Part shown: positions 51,540 to 61,695 of the stretch, piece by piece
Numbering within the stretch: position 1 is the stretch's first letter
Layout of the letters: the number at the start of each line of letters is the position of its first letter
Assembly (NCBI GenBank): GCA_964523895.1
Contig: CAZGBJ010000002.1
Coordinates: 1 to 64,000 of the forward strand
From: UBA7359 sp964523895
GTDB taxonomy: Bacteria > Pseudomonadota > Gammaproteobacteria > Eutrophobiales > Eutrophobiaceae
DNA length: 64,000 nucleotides
Reading direction: 5' to 3'
Notes under the pieces: model-generated
Told to the model about the DNA's origin: nothing
Database searches by the model: none
The model's input: the letters and a program-made list of their open reading frames with translations, nothing else
Position numbers and translations under genes: made by a program

Positions 51540-54500
51540 ATGCCTAAAAGAATAGACATAAACAGTATTCTCATTATTGGCGCAGGCCCTATTGTTATTG
51601 GCCAGGCTTGTGAGTTTGATTATTCCGGTGCACAAGCTTGCAAAGCGCTTGGTGAAGAAGGTTATCGAGTTATTTTGGTCAATTCCAATCCGGCAACGAT
51701 TATGACCGATCCGGAAATGGCAGATGCAACTTATATTGAACCGGTTAATTGGCAGACTGTTGCAAGAATTATCGAAAAGGAACGTCCCGATGCATTACTT
51801 CCTACGATGGGTGGGCAAACGGCACTGAATTGTGCTTTGGATTTGGATAGAGAAGGTGTGCTTGAAAAATTCGGCGTGGAAATGATTGGCGCATCGAAAG
51901 ATGCCATCAATAAAGCGGAAGATCGTGAGTTATTTCGAGAAGCAATGAATAAAATCGGTTTGAATATGCCGACCTCAGAGATGGTACACAATATTGAAGA
52001 CGCGAAACGAGCAATGGATATTATTGGTTTCCCTGCCATTATTAGACCTTCGTTTACTTTAGGTGGAACCGGTGGTGGTATTGCCTATAACCGTGATGAG
52101 TATATGGATATCTGTGAACGCGGTCTTGAAGCATCTCCCACGTCAGAAGTTTTGATTGAACAATCTGTTTTGGGTTGGAAAGAATATGAAATGGAAGTGG
52201 TGCGAGATACTAAAGATAACTGCATCATTATTTGTTCGATTGAAAACCTGGATCCAATGGGTGTACATACCGGTGATTCAATTACGATTGCACCAGCACA
52301 AACGTTAACGGATAAGGAATATCAAATCATGCGTGATGCTTCTATAAAAGTATTACGTGAAATTGGTGTTGATACCGGTGGTTCAAATGTGCAGTTTGCA
52401 GTTAATCCTGAAAATGGTGGTTTGATCATTATTGAAATGAATCCACGCGTTTCTCGTTCTTCTGCTTTGGCATCAAAAGCAACCGGTTTTCCTATCGCCA
52501 GAGTTGCGGCAAAATTGGCAGTGGGTTATACGCTTGATGAACTTGAAAATGAAATTACCGGCGGTGCGACACCGGCATCATTCGAGCCGAGCATAGATTA
52601 TATTGTTACTAAAATACCTCGCTTCACCTTTGAAAAATTTCCCCAGGCAGATGATCGCTTAACCACGCAAATGAAATCGGTGGGTGAAGTGATGGCAATG
52701 GGTCGTACTTTTCAGGAGTCATTACAAAAAGCAATTCGTGGCCTGGAAACAGGTGTCACCGGTTTTAATGAAATTGTTAATGAATCTTCAGAAAATATAT
52801 TAGAAGAAATTGAAAGAGAACTACGAGTGCCGCGAGCTGATCGACTTTGGTATGTCGGGGATGCTTTTCGCCATGGTTTAAGTATTGATGATGTGTTTGA
52901 TATTTGTCATATCGATCCCTGGTTCCTGGTACAGATACATGATCTTGTTGAAGAAGAAAATAAACTCAGGAAAGAGGGCGTTTCATCATTAACTGAAGAT
53001 CGTTTAAAACAATTAAAGCGTAAAGGTTTTTCAGATGAAAGATTGGCTGAGTTAATTGATTTATCTGAAGCTGAAGTAAGACAATTAAGAATCGATAAAA
53101 ATGTTCGACCCGTTTTTAAACGTGTTGATTCCTGTGCGGCAGAATTTGAGTCAGCAACAGCCTATATGTATTCAAGTTACGATGTTGAATGTGAAGCAGC
53201 ACCAACTGAGAGACAAAAAATTATGGTGCTCGGTGGTGGTCCCAATCGAATTGGGCAGGGCATTGAATTTGATTATTGTTGTGTGCAAGCAGCTTTCGCC
53301 ATGCGTGAAGCAGGTTATGAAACCATTATGGTTAACTGTAATCCGGAAACAGTGTCTACCGATTATGACACCTCTGACCGTCTTTACTTCGAACCATTAA
53401 CTCTTGAAAACGTATTAGACATCGTTCATATCGAAAAACCTTTTGGTGTCATAGTGCAGTACGGTGGTCAAACGCCTTTAAAACTGGCACGTGATTTGGA
53501 AAGTGCGGGTGTTCCTATTGTTGGTACCACACCCGATTCAATTGATTTAGCTGAAGATAGAGAACGATTCCAAAAATTATTAGAAGATCTTGGTTTGAAA
53601 CAGCCACCGAATCGAACAGCAAGAAATATTGAACAAGCAGTAAAGGGTGCTGAAGAAATTGATTATCCATTAGTCGTTAGACCTTCTTATGTTTTAGGTG
53701 GTCGAGCAATGGAAATTGTATACAACGAAGATGATCTCAGAAATTACATGGATAATGCCGTTAAAGTTTCTAATTCGTCACCCGTGTTACTGGATCGTTT
53801 TCTTAATGACGCAATTGAAGTTGATGTTGATGCGATATCGGATGGTAAAGATGTTTGTATTGCCGGGATCATGGAACACATTGAACAGGCCGGTGTGCAT
53901 TCGGGTGATTCAGCCTGTTCCTTACCGCCACATAGTTTAAATACTTCTATTCAGGATCGGCTTGCGGAACAAGTAGGGGCGATGGCTCGTGGATTAAATG
54001 TTGTTGGTTTAATGAACACGCAGTTTGCGATTCAGGGAGAAGAAATATACGTGTTGGAAGTTAATCCACGTGCGTCGCGAACAATACCTTTTGTCTCCAA
54101 AGCTACCGGAATCCCAGTTGCTAAAATAGCCGTGAATTGTATGGTAGGTAACAGTTTAGCCTCGCAGGGTTTAACAAATGTGCCGGTCCCTGATTATTAT
54201 AGTGTTAAGGAATCAGTTTTTCCTTTTATTAAATTTCTGGGTGTCGATCCTTTGCTGGGACCTGAAATGAAATCAACCGGTGAAGTCATGGGCGTTGGTC
54301 GAACGTTTGGCGAAGCGTTTGCCAAAGGGCAATTTGCTGCAGGCGAGTCATTTCCCGTTTCTGGCAAAGCCTTCATCAGTGTAAAGGAAATCGATAAAGA
54401 AGAAGCGGTGAAAGTTGCTGAAGGATTATTTACCTTAGGTTATGAAATTTTTGCTACGTCAGGTACTTGTAAAGCACTTAATAAAGCAGGTATAAAATGC

Positions 54501-54761
54501 GAAAGAATTAATAAAGTAAGAGATGGCCAGCCGCATATTGTTGATATGTTAAAAAATGATGATATTGATTTAATTGTGAATACGACAGAAGGTAAGAAAG
54601 CGATTGCCGATTCTTATTCAATAAGAAGAACGGCGCTACAACATAAAGTATTCTATACAACAACCATGGCCGGTGCATGGGCAACGGTAGAGGCTTTAAA
54701 ACAGAGAGATAGTATCGGCGTGAATAGTTTGCAAGAATTACATAAAGGAGTTATCGCATGA
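51540..54761 (+). CDS. carB: carbamoyl-phosphate synthase large subunit
   Basis: 1073 aa, two homologous ATP-grasp halves. The first (1-400, MPKRIDINSILIIGAGPIVIGQACEFDYSG) makes carboxyphosphate; the second (about 550-935, KIMVLGGGPNRIGQGIEFDYC) phosphorylates carbamate. The C-terminal MGS-like domain (about 940-1073) binds allosteric effectors such as UMP and ornithine. Nine bases after carA. Its stop overlaps the greA start by 4 bases. Confidence 0.98.
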   Translation: MPKRIDINSILIIGAGPIVIGQACEFDYSGAQACKALGEEGYRVILVNSNPATIMTDPEMADATYIEPVNWQTVARIIEKERPDALLPTMGGQTALNCALDLDREGVLEKFGVEMIGASKDAINKAEDRELFREAMNKIGLNMPTSEMVHNIEDAKRAMDIIGFPAIIRPSFTLGGTGGGIAYNRDEYMDICERGLEASPTSEVLIEQSVLGWKEYEMEVVRDTKDNCIIICSIENLDPMGVHTGDSITIAPAQTLTDKEYQIMRDASIKVLREIGVDTGGSNVQFAVNPENGGLIIIEMNPRVSRSSALASKATGFPIARVAAKLAVGYTLDELENEITGGATPASFEPSIDYIVTKIPRFTFEKFPQADDRLTTQMKSVGEVMAMGRTFQESLQKAIRGLETGVTGFNEIVNESSENILEEIERELRVPRADRLWYVGDAFRHGLSIDDVFDICHIDPWFLVQIHDLVEEENKLRKEGVSSLTEDRLKQLKRKGFSDERLAELIDLSEAEVRQLRIDKNVRPVFKRVDSCAAEFESATAYMYSSYDVECEAAPTERQKIMVLGGGPNRIGQGIEFDYCCVQAAFAMREAGYETIMVNCNPETVSTDYDTSDRLYFEPLTLENVLDIVHIEKPFGVIVQYGGQTPLKLARDLESAGVPIVGTTPDSIDLAEDRERFQKLLEDLGLKQPPNRTARNIEQAVKGAEEIDYPLVVRPSYVLGGRAMEIVYNEDDLRNYMDNAVKVSNSSPVLLDRFLNDAIEVDVDAISDGKDVCIAGIMEHIEQAGVHSGDSACSLPPHSLNTSIQDRLAEQVGAMARGLNVVGLMNTQFAIQGEEIYVLEVNPRASRTIPFVSKATGIPVAKIAVNCMVGNSLASQGLTNVPVPDYYSVKESVFPFIKFLGVDPLLGPEMKSTGEVMGVGRTFGEAFAKGQFAAGESFPVSGKAFISVKEIDKEEAVKVAEGLFTLGYEIFATSGTCKALNKAGIKCERINKVRDGQPHIVDMLKNDDIDLIVNTTEGKKAIADSYSIRRTALQHKVFYTTTMAGAWATVEALKQRDSIGVNSLQELHKGVIA

Positions 54762-55231
54762 GTCAGCCAATGACTACAAAAGGCGCAGAAAAATTAAAAG
54801 CAGAATTGCGTCAGCTGAAAACGGTTGATCGACCTCGTATCACCAAGGCAATCGCAGAAGCCAGAGCACATGGTGACTTGAGTGAGAATGCGGAATACCA
54901 TGCAGCACGAGAACAGCAAAGTTTTGCAGAAGGTCGTATAAATGCAATAGATTCAGCATTAGCCGAAGCACAGATTATTGATGTGACAGAGCTTGATGCA
55001 GGAGGCCGCGTCGTCTTTGGTGCGACAGTTGATTTATTGAATGTGGCAACTGATGCTGAGGTAACGTATCAAATCGTCGGTGAAGAAGAAGCTAATATAG
55101 ATGAAGGATTGATTTCAGTGACTTCTCCGATTGCGCGAGCATTAATAGGAAAAGAAGAAGGTGATGGTGCTGATGTGAATGCACCTAGCGGAATTATTGA
55201 GTACGAAATTCTGGAAGTTAAGTACATCTAA
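54758..55231 (+). CDS. greA: transcription elongation factor GreA
   Basis: 157 aa. An N-terminal coiled coil (KGAEKLKAELRQLKTVDRPRITKAIAEARAHGDLSENAEYHAAREQQ) carries the tip acidic residues D41 and E44 that stimulate RNA polymerase cleavage of backtracked RNA. The C-terminal FKBP-like domain follows. Overlaps carB (ATGA), a common gammaproteobacterial arrangement. Confidence 0.97.
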   Translation: MSQPMTTKGAEKLKAELRQLKTVDRPRITKAIAEARAHGDLSENAEYHAAREQQSFAEGRINAIDSALAEAQIIDVTELDAGGRVVFGATVDLLNVATDAEVTYQIVGEEEANIDEGLISVTSPIARALIGKEEGDGADVNAPSGIIEYEILEVKYI

Positions 55232-55258
55232 AGAGCACTTATTGACACGTATTTAGTA

Positions 55259-55879
55259 ATGTCTAAAAAAAAGCCTAGTAAAGAATGGGTTCAAATACAA
55301 AATAAAGATCCATACGTTAAACAGGCTCGTGAGTCACATTACCGCTCCCGTGCTGTTTACAAACTGCAGGAAATTGACCAAAAAGATAAATTAATCAAAC
55401 CGGACTACTGTGTTGTTGATCTGGGTTCAGCGCCGGGAAGTTGGTCACAATACGCAAGTGAGCGTATTGGTGCTAATGGTCGCGTTATTGCGGTCGATAT
55501 ACTTCCTATGGAGCCAATTGATCGGGTTTTATTTACCTTGGGTGATTTTACCGACGAAATCGTGGAAAAAGCGTGTTTGCAACAAATTGGTGAAAAAGGG
55601 GCTGATCTTGTAATTTCAGATATCGCCCCCAATTTAACAGGTATCAGGGTGACAGATCAGGCTCGTAGTATGGCTTTGGCAGAGATTGTCTATGATTTTT
55701 GTCATCAGGCACTGAAACCTGGTGGCGATTTACTCATCAAGCTTTTTGAAGGCGCAGGAACTAGCGAGTACAGACAATTATTAAAGAAACATTTTAGTAA
55801 GGTAATGACCCGAAAACCGGGCGCATCGCGTGATAAGTCACGGGAATTTTATGTTTTAGCACGGTCGTATAGGTTATAG
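55259..55879 (+). CDS. rlmE: 23S rRNA 2'-O-methyltransferase RlmE (FtsJ)
   Basis: 206 aa SAM-dependent enzyme that methylates U2552 of 23S rRNA. AdoMet motif VVDLGSAPGSWSQYA (about 52-66) and the KDKE tetrad region (YRSRAVYKL with K, D in SDIAPNL, K in LLIKLFEG, E in REFYV) are visible. It is followed by ftsH, the standard pair. yhbY, its usual divergent neighbour, is at 4.6 kb instead. Confidence 0.97.
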   Translation: MSKKKPSKEWVQIQNKDPYVKQARESHYRSRAVYKLQEIDQKDKLIKPDYCVVDLGSAPGSWSQYASERIGANGRVIAVDILPMEPIDRVLFTLGDFTDEIVEKACLQQIGEKGADLVISDIAPNLTGIRVTDQARSMALAEIVYDFCHQALKPGGDLLIKLFEGAGTSEYRQLLKKHFSKVMTRKPGASRDKSREFYVLARSYRL

Positions 55880-55910
55880 TGAAAACGAACATTACACGAG
55901 GTTTATTGAA

Positions 55911-57857
55911 TTGAACGATATGGCAAAAAATCTAGTTCTATGGGTCATTATTGCCCTGGTTCTAATGATGGTATTCAAGAATTTTGACAATCCGGCAATG
56001 TCAGGCGAAGTGAGCTATTCCCAATTTATCACTGATGTAAAAACAGGCCGCGTTGCTTCAGTCGGCATTGAAGGTAGTGCAATAAACGGACGTTTGGCTG
56101 ATGGTAATGCATTCAAAACATATAGTCCGGAAACAAGCAACGATGCTCTGATTGGTACCTTATTAGAGAATAATGTTGAAATTTTAGGTTTGGAGCCAAA
56201 TAAAAACTCATTTTGGGCACACGCGTTGATCTCATGGTTCCCGATACTACTATTGCTTGGTATCTGGATTTATTTTATGCGTCAAATGCAAGGTGGCAGT
56301 GGTGGTCGTGGTGCAATGTCATTCGGCAAAAGTCGTGCACGTCTATTAGGTGAAGACCAGATTAAGATCACGTTTAGTGATGTCGCAGGTGTCGAAGAAG
56401 CAAAAGAAGAAGTTGGTGAATTAGTCGAATTTTTAAGAGATCCGGGTAAGTTTCAGAAATTAGGTGGCAAACTCCCATCCGGTGTATTAATGGTGGGCTC
56501 TCCAGGCACGGGTAAGACTCTACTGGCAAAAGCCATTGCCGGTGAAGCAAAAGTTCCTTTCTTTACTATTTCCGGTTCTGATTTTGTTGAAATGTTTGTT
56601 GGTGTTGGTGCTTCGCGTGTTCGTGATATGTTTGAACAAGCCAAGAAACATGCGCCTTGTATTATTTTTATTGATGAAATCGATGCTGTCGGTCGTCATC
56701 GCGGGGCTGGTTTGGGTGGTGGTCATGATGAGCGTGAGCAAACCTTGAATCAGTTGTTGGTAGAAATGGATGGTTTTGAAGGTAATGAAGGCGTGATTGT
56801 TATTGCCGCAACTAACCGCCCTGATGTATTAGATCCAGCATTATTAAGACCGGGTCGTTTTGATCGTCAGGTTGTTGTGCCATTACCTGATATTCGTGGT
56901 CGAGAACAAATCCTTAAAGTTCACATGCGCAAGGTAGCATTAGGTGATGATGTAAAAGCAAATATTATTGCTCGTGGCACACCTGGTTTTTCCGGTGCAG
57001 ATTTAGCCAATCTGGTAAATGAAGCGGCATTATTTGGAGCTCGTGCCAATAAAAAGCTGGTTGATATGGAAGAATTTGAACGAGCTAAAGACAAGATTAT
57101 GATGGGTGCAGAGCGCCGGTCAATGGTCATGGGTGAGGAAGAGAAAAAACTTACCGCTTATCATGAAGCAGGTCATGCCATTGTTGGTCGCTTGATGCCA
57201 TCACATGATCCTGTTTATAAGGTGACGATTATTCCTCGCGGACGTGCTCTAGGCGTTACTATGTTTCTGCCAGAAGAAGATCGTTTAAGCTATAGCAAAG
57301 AGCTACTCGAAAGCCAGCTATCTACTTTGTACGGTGGACGAATAGCAGAAGAATTAATTTTTGGTAAAGATAAAGTCACGACAGGTGCCAGTAACGATAT
57401 AGAACGAGCGACTCAACTCGCGCGTAGTATGGTGACTAAATGGGGCTTGTCTGAAAAACTTGGGCCGTTAACTTACAGTGAAGATGATGGTGAAGTTTTT
57501 CTTGGACATTCTGTAACACAACATAAAGGCGTGTCTGATGAAACAGCACATACCATCGATGAAGAAGTTCGTAATATTATTGATCGGAACTATGGTCGTT
57601 CTGAAGAAATATTAAAAGAACACATCGATAAACTTCATTTGATGGCTGAGGCTTTGCTTAAGTATGAGACTATAGACTCCGATCAAATCGATGACATTAT
57701 GGAGGGTAAGATTCCTCGTCCACCATCAGGTTGGGATGATAATGACGATGGCACTCCGGTTAAGAAAAAGAGGAAGACTCGTGCAAAAAAGGCTAAAACT
57801 AAATCATCAAAAGATGATGATGCGCCGTCAGGTGAGCCACCAGCCAAACCCGCATAG
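55911..57857 (+). CDS. ftsH: ATP-dependent zinc metalloprotease FtsH
   Basis: 648 aa membrane protease controlling LpxC, heat-shock sigma factor and damaged membrane proteins. Two N-terminal helices (about 7-25, 100-122) flank a periplasmic domain. The AAA+ domain has GSPGTGKT and IIFIDEIDAVGR plus the SRH arginines. The zinc site HEAGHA is at about 420. The start is TTG 55911: it gives MNDMAKNLVLW as in E. coli (MSDMAKN), and GAGG lies 9 bases upstream. A Lys/Asp-rich tail ends the protein. Confidence 0.97.
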   Translation: MNDMAKNLVLWVIIALVLMMVFKNFDNPAMSGEVSYSQFITDVKTGRVASVGIEGSAINGRLADGNAFKTYSPETSNDALIGTLLENNVEILGLEPNKNSFWAHALISWFPILLLLGIWIYFMRQMQGGSGGRGAMSFGKSRARLLGEDQIKITFSDVAGVEEAKEEVGELVEFLRDPGKFQKLGGKLPSGVLMVGSPGTGKTLLAKAIAGEAKVPFFTISGSDFVEMFVGVGASRVRDMFEQAKKHAPCIIFIDEIDAVGRHRGAGLGGGHDEREQTLNQLLVEMDGFEGNEGVIVIAATNRPDVLDPALLRPGRFDRQVVVPLPDIRGREQILKVHMRKVALGDDVKANIIARGTPGFSGADLANLVNEAALFGARANKKLVDMEEFERAKDKIMMGAERRSMVMGEEEKKLTAYHEAGHAIVGRLMPSHDPVYKVTIIPRGRALGVTMFLPEEDRLSYSKELLESQLSTLYGGRIAEELIFGKDKVTTGASNDIERATQLARSMVTKWGLSEKLGPLTYSEDDGEVFLGHSVTQHKGVSDETAHTIDEEVRNIIDRNYGRSEEILKEHIDKLHLMAEALLKYETIDSDQIDDIMEGKIPRPPSGWDDNDDGTPVKKKRKTRAKKAKTKSSKDDDAPSGEPPAKPA

Positions 57858-57996
57858 GGCATACTAAAAATGCGCTTTTTTTGCGATAGCCGCGTCAGCT
57901 CCGTGCTCAAATCCTCATGTATTTGCATATACATTCCGGTTTTGCGCGCGGTGCTTCCTCGCTCTCACAAAAAAATCACTATTTTTAGCATACCCT
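57856..57996. repeat. family A repeat inside a long stem, copy 2
   Basis: Arms 57856-57889 and 57962-57996 pair at about 28 of 34 positions and include T- and A-runs. They enclose a core (57892-57959) that is homologous to 23564-23630 on the opposite strand. Inside, ATGTAT and ATACAT form a small stem. The first base pairs of the arm overlap the ftsH stop. It probably serves as the ftsH terminator. Confidence 0.75.
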
Positions 57997-58081
57997 AAAT
58001 ATTTTTAAGAATTCTTCTAGACTAAACTTTTTTTATCCGCACAATAGTCCTATCTTTAATAAAATCATAAAGTGAATAACG

Positions 58082-59431
58082 ATTAATACCAAAACCAGAC
58101 AATATTTTGGCACCGATGGCATTCGAGGCATTGTTGGTGAAGGTGTCATTACTCCTGATTTTATTATGAAACTTGGTTGGGCAGCAGGGCGCGTGCTTGC
58201 CAAAAAAGGTAATGGCCCTGTTTTAGTAGGCAAAGATACACGTATATCAGGTTATATGTTTGAGTCAGCGCTTGAAGCAGGTTTGTCTGCAGCGGGTGTT
58301 GATATTCGTTTACTCGGTCCTATGCCAACACCTGGCATTGCTTATCTTACTAAAAATACACGAGCACAGGCAGGCATTGTTATCAGTGCATCACATAATC
58401 CATTTTATGATAATGGTATTAAATTCTTTTCCAGTGATGGCACTAAGTTACCAGACCAAGTCGAGCATGAAATTGAATATGAATTGAACTTGCCTATGCA
58501 ATCTGTTCATTCACGCCACCTTGGCAAGGCACGACGCATTACAGATGCACCACGACGTTATATTGAATTTTGTAAATCAAAAATAGAAAACAATGTTGAT
58601 TTTAATGGTCTTAGGGTTGCTATTGATTGTGCCAATGGCGCGACTTACCACATCGCTCCTAAAGTCTTTGAAGAGTTAGGTGCAGAGGTTATCGCACATG
58701 CAGCAACACCCGATGGATTAAATATTAATGATGAATGTGGTGCGACATCTCCGCAAGCGTTACAAGCGTTAGTAAAAGAATCACGCGCTGATGTCGGAAT
58801 TGCTCTGGATGGTGATGGTGATCGATTAATAATGGTAGATCATCAAGGTAACGTGCTAGATGGTGATGATATTCTTTATGTTATTTCACAGTTACAAATT
58901 AATGAATTAAATGGCGCCATCGTCGGTACTGTAATGAGTAATCTCGGATTGGAACATGCCATTAAAGAGCTGGATTTGAATTTTTTTCGTGCCGCTGTTG
59001 GTGATCGCTATGTTATGGAATTACTACGAAAAGAAGAACTGGTGTTAGGTGGAGAAACATCCGGTCATATTATTAATCTTGATTTTACCACCACGGGCGA
59101 TGGTATTATTGCGGCACTACTTGTATTAGAGGAAATGGTTTTGACTGGAAAAAAACTGTCAGAGCTAGTTTCCGGTATAACTAAATTTCCACAAATAATG
59201 AAAAATGTAAAACTTCAAAAACAAATCGACATCACAAAGATTGATGATCTTAATAATGCGATTAAAGATGTAGAAAATACGCTTGGTGATTCTGGTCGTG
59301 TTGTTTTAAGACCTTCCGGCACAGAACCTTTAGTTAGAGTGATGGTTGAGGGTGAAAATGAACAACAAGTTGAAACTCTGGTTGATGAACTCGTTAATAA
59401 AGTTGAAGAAGTCGTAAGTAGCTTTCCTTAA
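58082..59431 (+). CDS. glmM: phosphoglucosamine mutase, apparent AUU start
   Basis: Interconverts glucosamine-6-P and glucosamine-1-P for peptidoglycan and LPS. The conserved start region TRQYFGTDGIRG and the catalytic serine loop ISASHNPF (about 100), metal loop DGDGDR (about 240) and C-terminal RPSGTEPLVRVM are all present. Upstream of ATG 58166 the frame runs back to TGA at 58073, yet no ATG, GTG or TTG occurs before the conserved FGTDGIRG. ATT at 58082 gives a 449-aa product of normal length (MNTKTRQYFG...). Starting at 58166 would delete the essential N-terminus. folP, normally between ftsH and glmM, is absent. Confidence 0.93.
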   Translation: MNTKTRQYFGTDGIRGIVGEGVITPDFIMKLGWAAGRVLAKKGNGPVLVGKDTRISGYMFESALEAGLSAAGVDIRLLGPMPTPGIAYLTKNTRAQAGIVISASHNPFYDNGIKFFSSDGTKLPDQVEHEIEYELNLPMQSVHSRHLGKARRITDAPRRYIEFCKSKIENNVDFNGLRVAIDCANGATYHIAPKVFEELGAEVIAHAATPDGLNINDECGATSPQALQALVKESRADVGIALDGDGDRLIMVDHQGNVLDGDDILYVISQLQINELNGAIVGTVMSNLGLEHAIKELDLNFFRAAVGDRYVMELLRKEELVLGGETSGHIINLDFTTTGDGIIAALLVLEEMVLTGKKLSELVSGITKFPQIMKNVKLQKQIDITKIDDLNNAIKDVENTLGDSGRVVLRPSGTEPLVRVMVEGENEQQVETLVDELVNKVEEVVSSFP

Positions 59432-59471
59432 ATTTATAAAATTCTGGACTGTAATGGTTCTTTTTTCCCTG

Positions 59472-59551
59472 GTCATTCCCGCGTAGGCGGGAATCCAGTG
59501 ATTAGCTTTGATTGACATAATTTACTAGATTCCCGCCTGCGCGGGAATGAC
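59472..59551. repeat. dRS3-like inverted repeat pair
   Basis: Two 28-base arms (59472-59499 and 59524-59551) are inverted copies matching at 26 positions. Each contains ATTCCC-N8-GGGAAT, the consensus of neisserial dRS3 repeats (also common in other proteobacteria). Between the convergent glmM and recQ genes. Confidence 0.75.
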
Positions 59552-59580
59552 GAGTGCTTGATTAGTTTGAACTACTAAAT

Positions 59581-61695
59581 TTAAATTGAAGCTTGTACGC
59601 ATTTTATAACACCATAATCATATTCTTCATCTAAAGCTTCATAAATAGGTTTGATTCGACCTTTCTCATCATCTTCCAAAGATTCAATAACAAAAACAAT
59701 CTCGTTATATTGGTCTTCATTAAGCTCAACAACATCATCTATATCAAGCAAACCAATTTCAATTGCATCGGCAAGGTGTGAATAAATCGTACTTTCTTTT
59801 ATATCGCGTTGCTGAGCAATCTGTTCAATAAGAATATCTTGCTGAAATAAAATTAAGGTTTCATTAATGGTTGCGCTCAAATTGTTATCAAGCAAAGCGG
59901 GCAGGGGATGTTTGGCAATTTCATCAAGAAATTGTTTGCCATAGCGTTTCAATTTCTGTTCGCCAACACCAGAGACGCGATTCATGTCAGCTGATGACTG
60001 GGGTCTCTTCTTAATCATCTCCTGCAGGGTAGAATCATGAAAAATAACATAAGGCGGCACGCCGGATTCGCTTGCTATTTCCATTCGTAGTGCTCGTAGT
60101 GCCTCCCATAAATCTTGGTCTTGTGGTCGAACAGATGATTTTTGTTTCTTTTCTTTTGTCTGTTTTTCTTCAATTGAAAGTTTTCTTAATTCGAGCTGTT
60201 GCTCGCCTCGTAATACCGGACGACATTTTTCTGTTAGTCGTAAAGCGCCATGCCGTTCGATATCGATGTCGATATATCCCAATGCAATCAATTGTCTAAA
60301 AACACTGCGCCATTCGGTATTAGAAATGTCTTTACCAATCCCGAAGGTACTGATCTGATCATGACCATTTCGCTGAATCCGTTCATCGGCTTTACCAAGT
60401 AAAATATCGACAATGTAATTCACCCCAAACCGTTGTTCAGTTCGATAAATTGATGACAATGCTTTTTGTGCTGCTTCAGTGCCGTTCCACTTTTCTGGCG
60501 GGTTCTGGCAATTATCACACGCACCACATTGTTCTGAAGAAGCTTCATCAAAATAGCCGAGCAAAGTATGGCGACGACAAGTAATGAGTTCACACAACCC
60601 GAGCATGGATTCCAATTTATGATGTTCAACGCGTTTATAAACTTCATTTGCATTAGAGTTCTGCATAAATTGTCGAAGGGTAATCACATCTTGTAAACCA
60701 TACGCCATCCAGGCATTAGCAGGTTCACCATCACGTCCGGCGCGTCCGGTTTCCTGATAATAAGCTTCAATGCTTTTCGGTAAATTTAAATGTGCAACAA
60801 ATCGCACATCGGGTTTATCAATACCCATACCAAAGGCAATCGTCGCAACAATAATCACACTGTCTTCGCGTAAAAAACGTTGCTGATTTTGTTGTCGTAC
60901 TTCCGCAGATAAACCAGCATGATAAGGTAGAGCAATGCGACCTTGATCAGATAACCATTCCGCAATTGCCTCTACTTTTTTACGTGAGAGACAATAAACA
61001 ATACCAGCATCATTACTGTGTTTCTCTTCAAGAAATTTCCATAAGCGATTTTTAGGATTGTTACCTTCCGAAATTGAGTAATGAATATTCGGTCGATCAA
61101 AGCTATTAATAAAAACTTTCGCCTCTTCCAATTGAAGTTGAGCAATAATTTCATCACGCGTACGTTGATCCGCTGTTGCCGTTAATGCAATACGAGGAAT
61201 GTTAGGAAAACGTTCATGCAATAATTTCAGTTGCTGATACTCAGGACGAAAATCATGACCCCATTGAGATACACAATGTGCTTCATCAATCGCAAATAAA
61301 GATAATGTACATCGATCCAGTAATGACAGTGTGTAGCTATTAAGCAAGCGTTCCGGCGCAACATAAACAATATCAAGTTCATTGTTTAATAATCGTTGTT
61401 CGATATCACGCGCTTCGTCAGTACTTAAACTGGAATTAAGAAAAGCCGCTTTAATTCCAAGTTGCAACAACGCATCAACTTGATCCTGCATTAATGCAAT
61501 TAAAGGCGAAACAACAATCGCCGTACCGTCTCGAACCAAAGCTGGAAATTGATAACACAATGATTTGCCACCACCGGTCGGCATTAAAACAAGCGCGTCA
61601 TTCCCATCCAGTAGTTCCTGAATTATTGCTTGTTGAGAATGGCGAAACTGTTCGTATCCAAAAGTGGATTTAAGAATATCTTGTGCTTGTCTCAT
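59581..61695 (-). CDS. recQ: ATP-dependent DNA helicase RecQ
   Basis: 704 aa from ATG 61695 (the frame is open upstream to 61815, but that segment is not conserved-looking). 3'-5' helicase for recombination and fork repair. Motifs: FRHSQQAIIQELLDG (motif 0), MPTGGGKSLCYQ (Walker A), DEAHCVSQWGHDFRPEY, QETGRAGRDG. The zinc-binding RQC region is CGACDNC (about 380). A winged helix and an HRDC domain (about 535-610) follow. An extra C-terminal domain of about 100 residues (LIEQIAQQRDIKESTIYSHL) makes it longer than E. coli RecQ and resembles the helix-turn-helix tail of other RecQ proteins. Confidence 0.95.
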   Translation of the reverse strand: MRQAQDILKSTFGYEQFRHSQQAIIQELLDGNDALVLMPTGGGKSLCYQFPALVRDGTAIVVSPLIALMQDQVDALLQLGIKAAFLNSSLSTDEARDIEQRLLNNELDIVYVAPERLLNSYTLSLLDRCTLSLFAIDEAHCVSQWGHDFRPEYQQLKLLHERFPNIPRIALTATADQRTRDEIIAQLQLEEAKVFINSFDRPNIHYSISEGNNPKNRLWKFLEEKHSNDAGIVYCLSRKKVEAIAEWLSDQGRIALPYHAGLSAEVRQQNQQRFLREDSVIIVATIAFGMGIDKPDVRFVAHLNLPKSIEAYYQETGRAGRDGEPANAWMAYGLQDVITLRQFMQNSNANEVYKRVEHHKLESMLGLCELITCRRHTLLGYFDEASSEQCGACDNCQNPPEKWNGTEAAQKALSSIYRTEQRFGVNYIVDILLGKADERIQRNGHDQISTFGIGKDISNTEWRSVFRQLIALGYIDIDIERHGALRLTEKCRPVLRGEQQLELRKLSIEEKQTKEKKQKSSVRPQDQDLWEALRALRMEIASESGVPPYVIFHDSTLQEMIKKRPQSSADMNRVSGVGEQKLKRYGKQFLDEIAKHPLPALLDNNLSATINETLILFQQDILIEQIAQQRDIKESTIYSHLADAIEIGLLDIDDVVELNEDQYNEIVFVIESLEDDEKGRIKPIYEALDEEYDYGVIKCVQASI

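Noticed and set aside
59472..59551. New attachment site between glmM and recQ
   Set aside because: Both arms carry ATTCCC-N8-GGGAAT, a dispersed repeat type already known, so it is listed as a repeat only.
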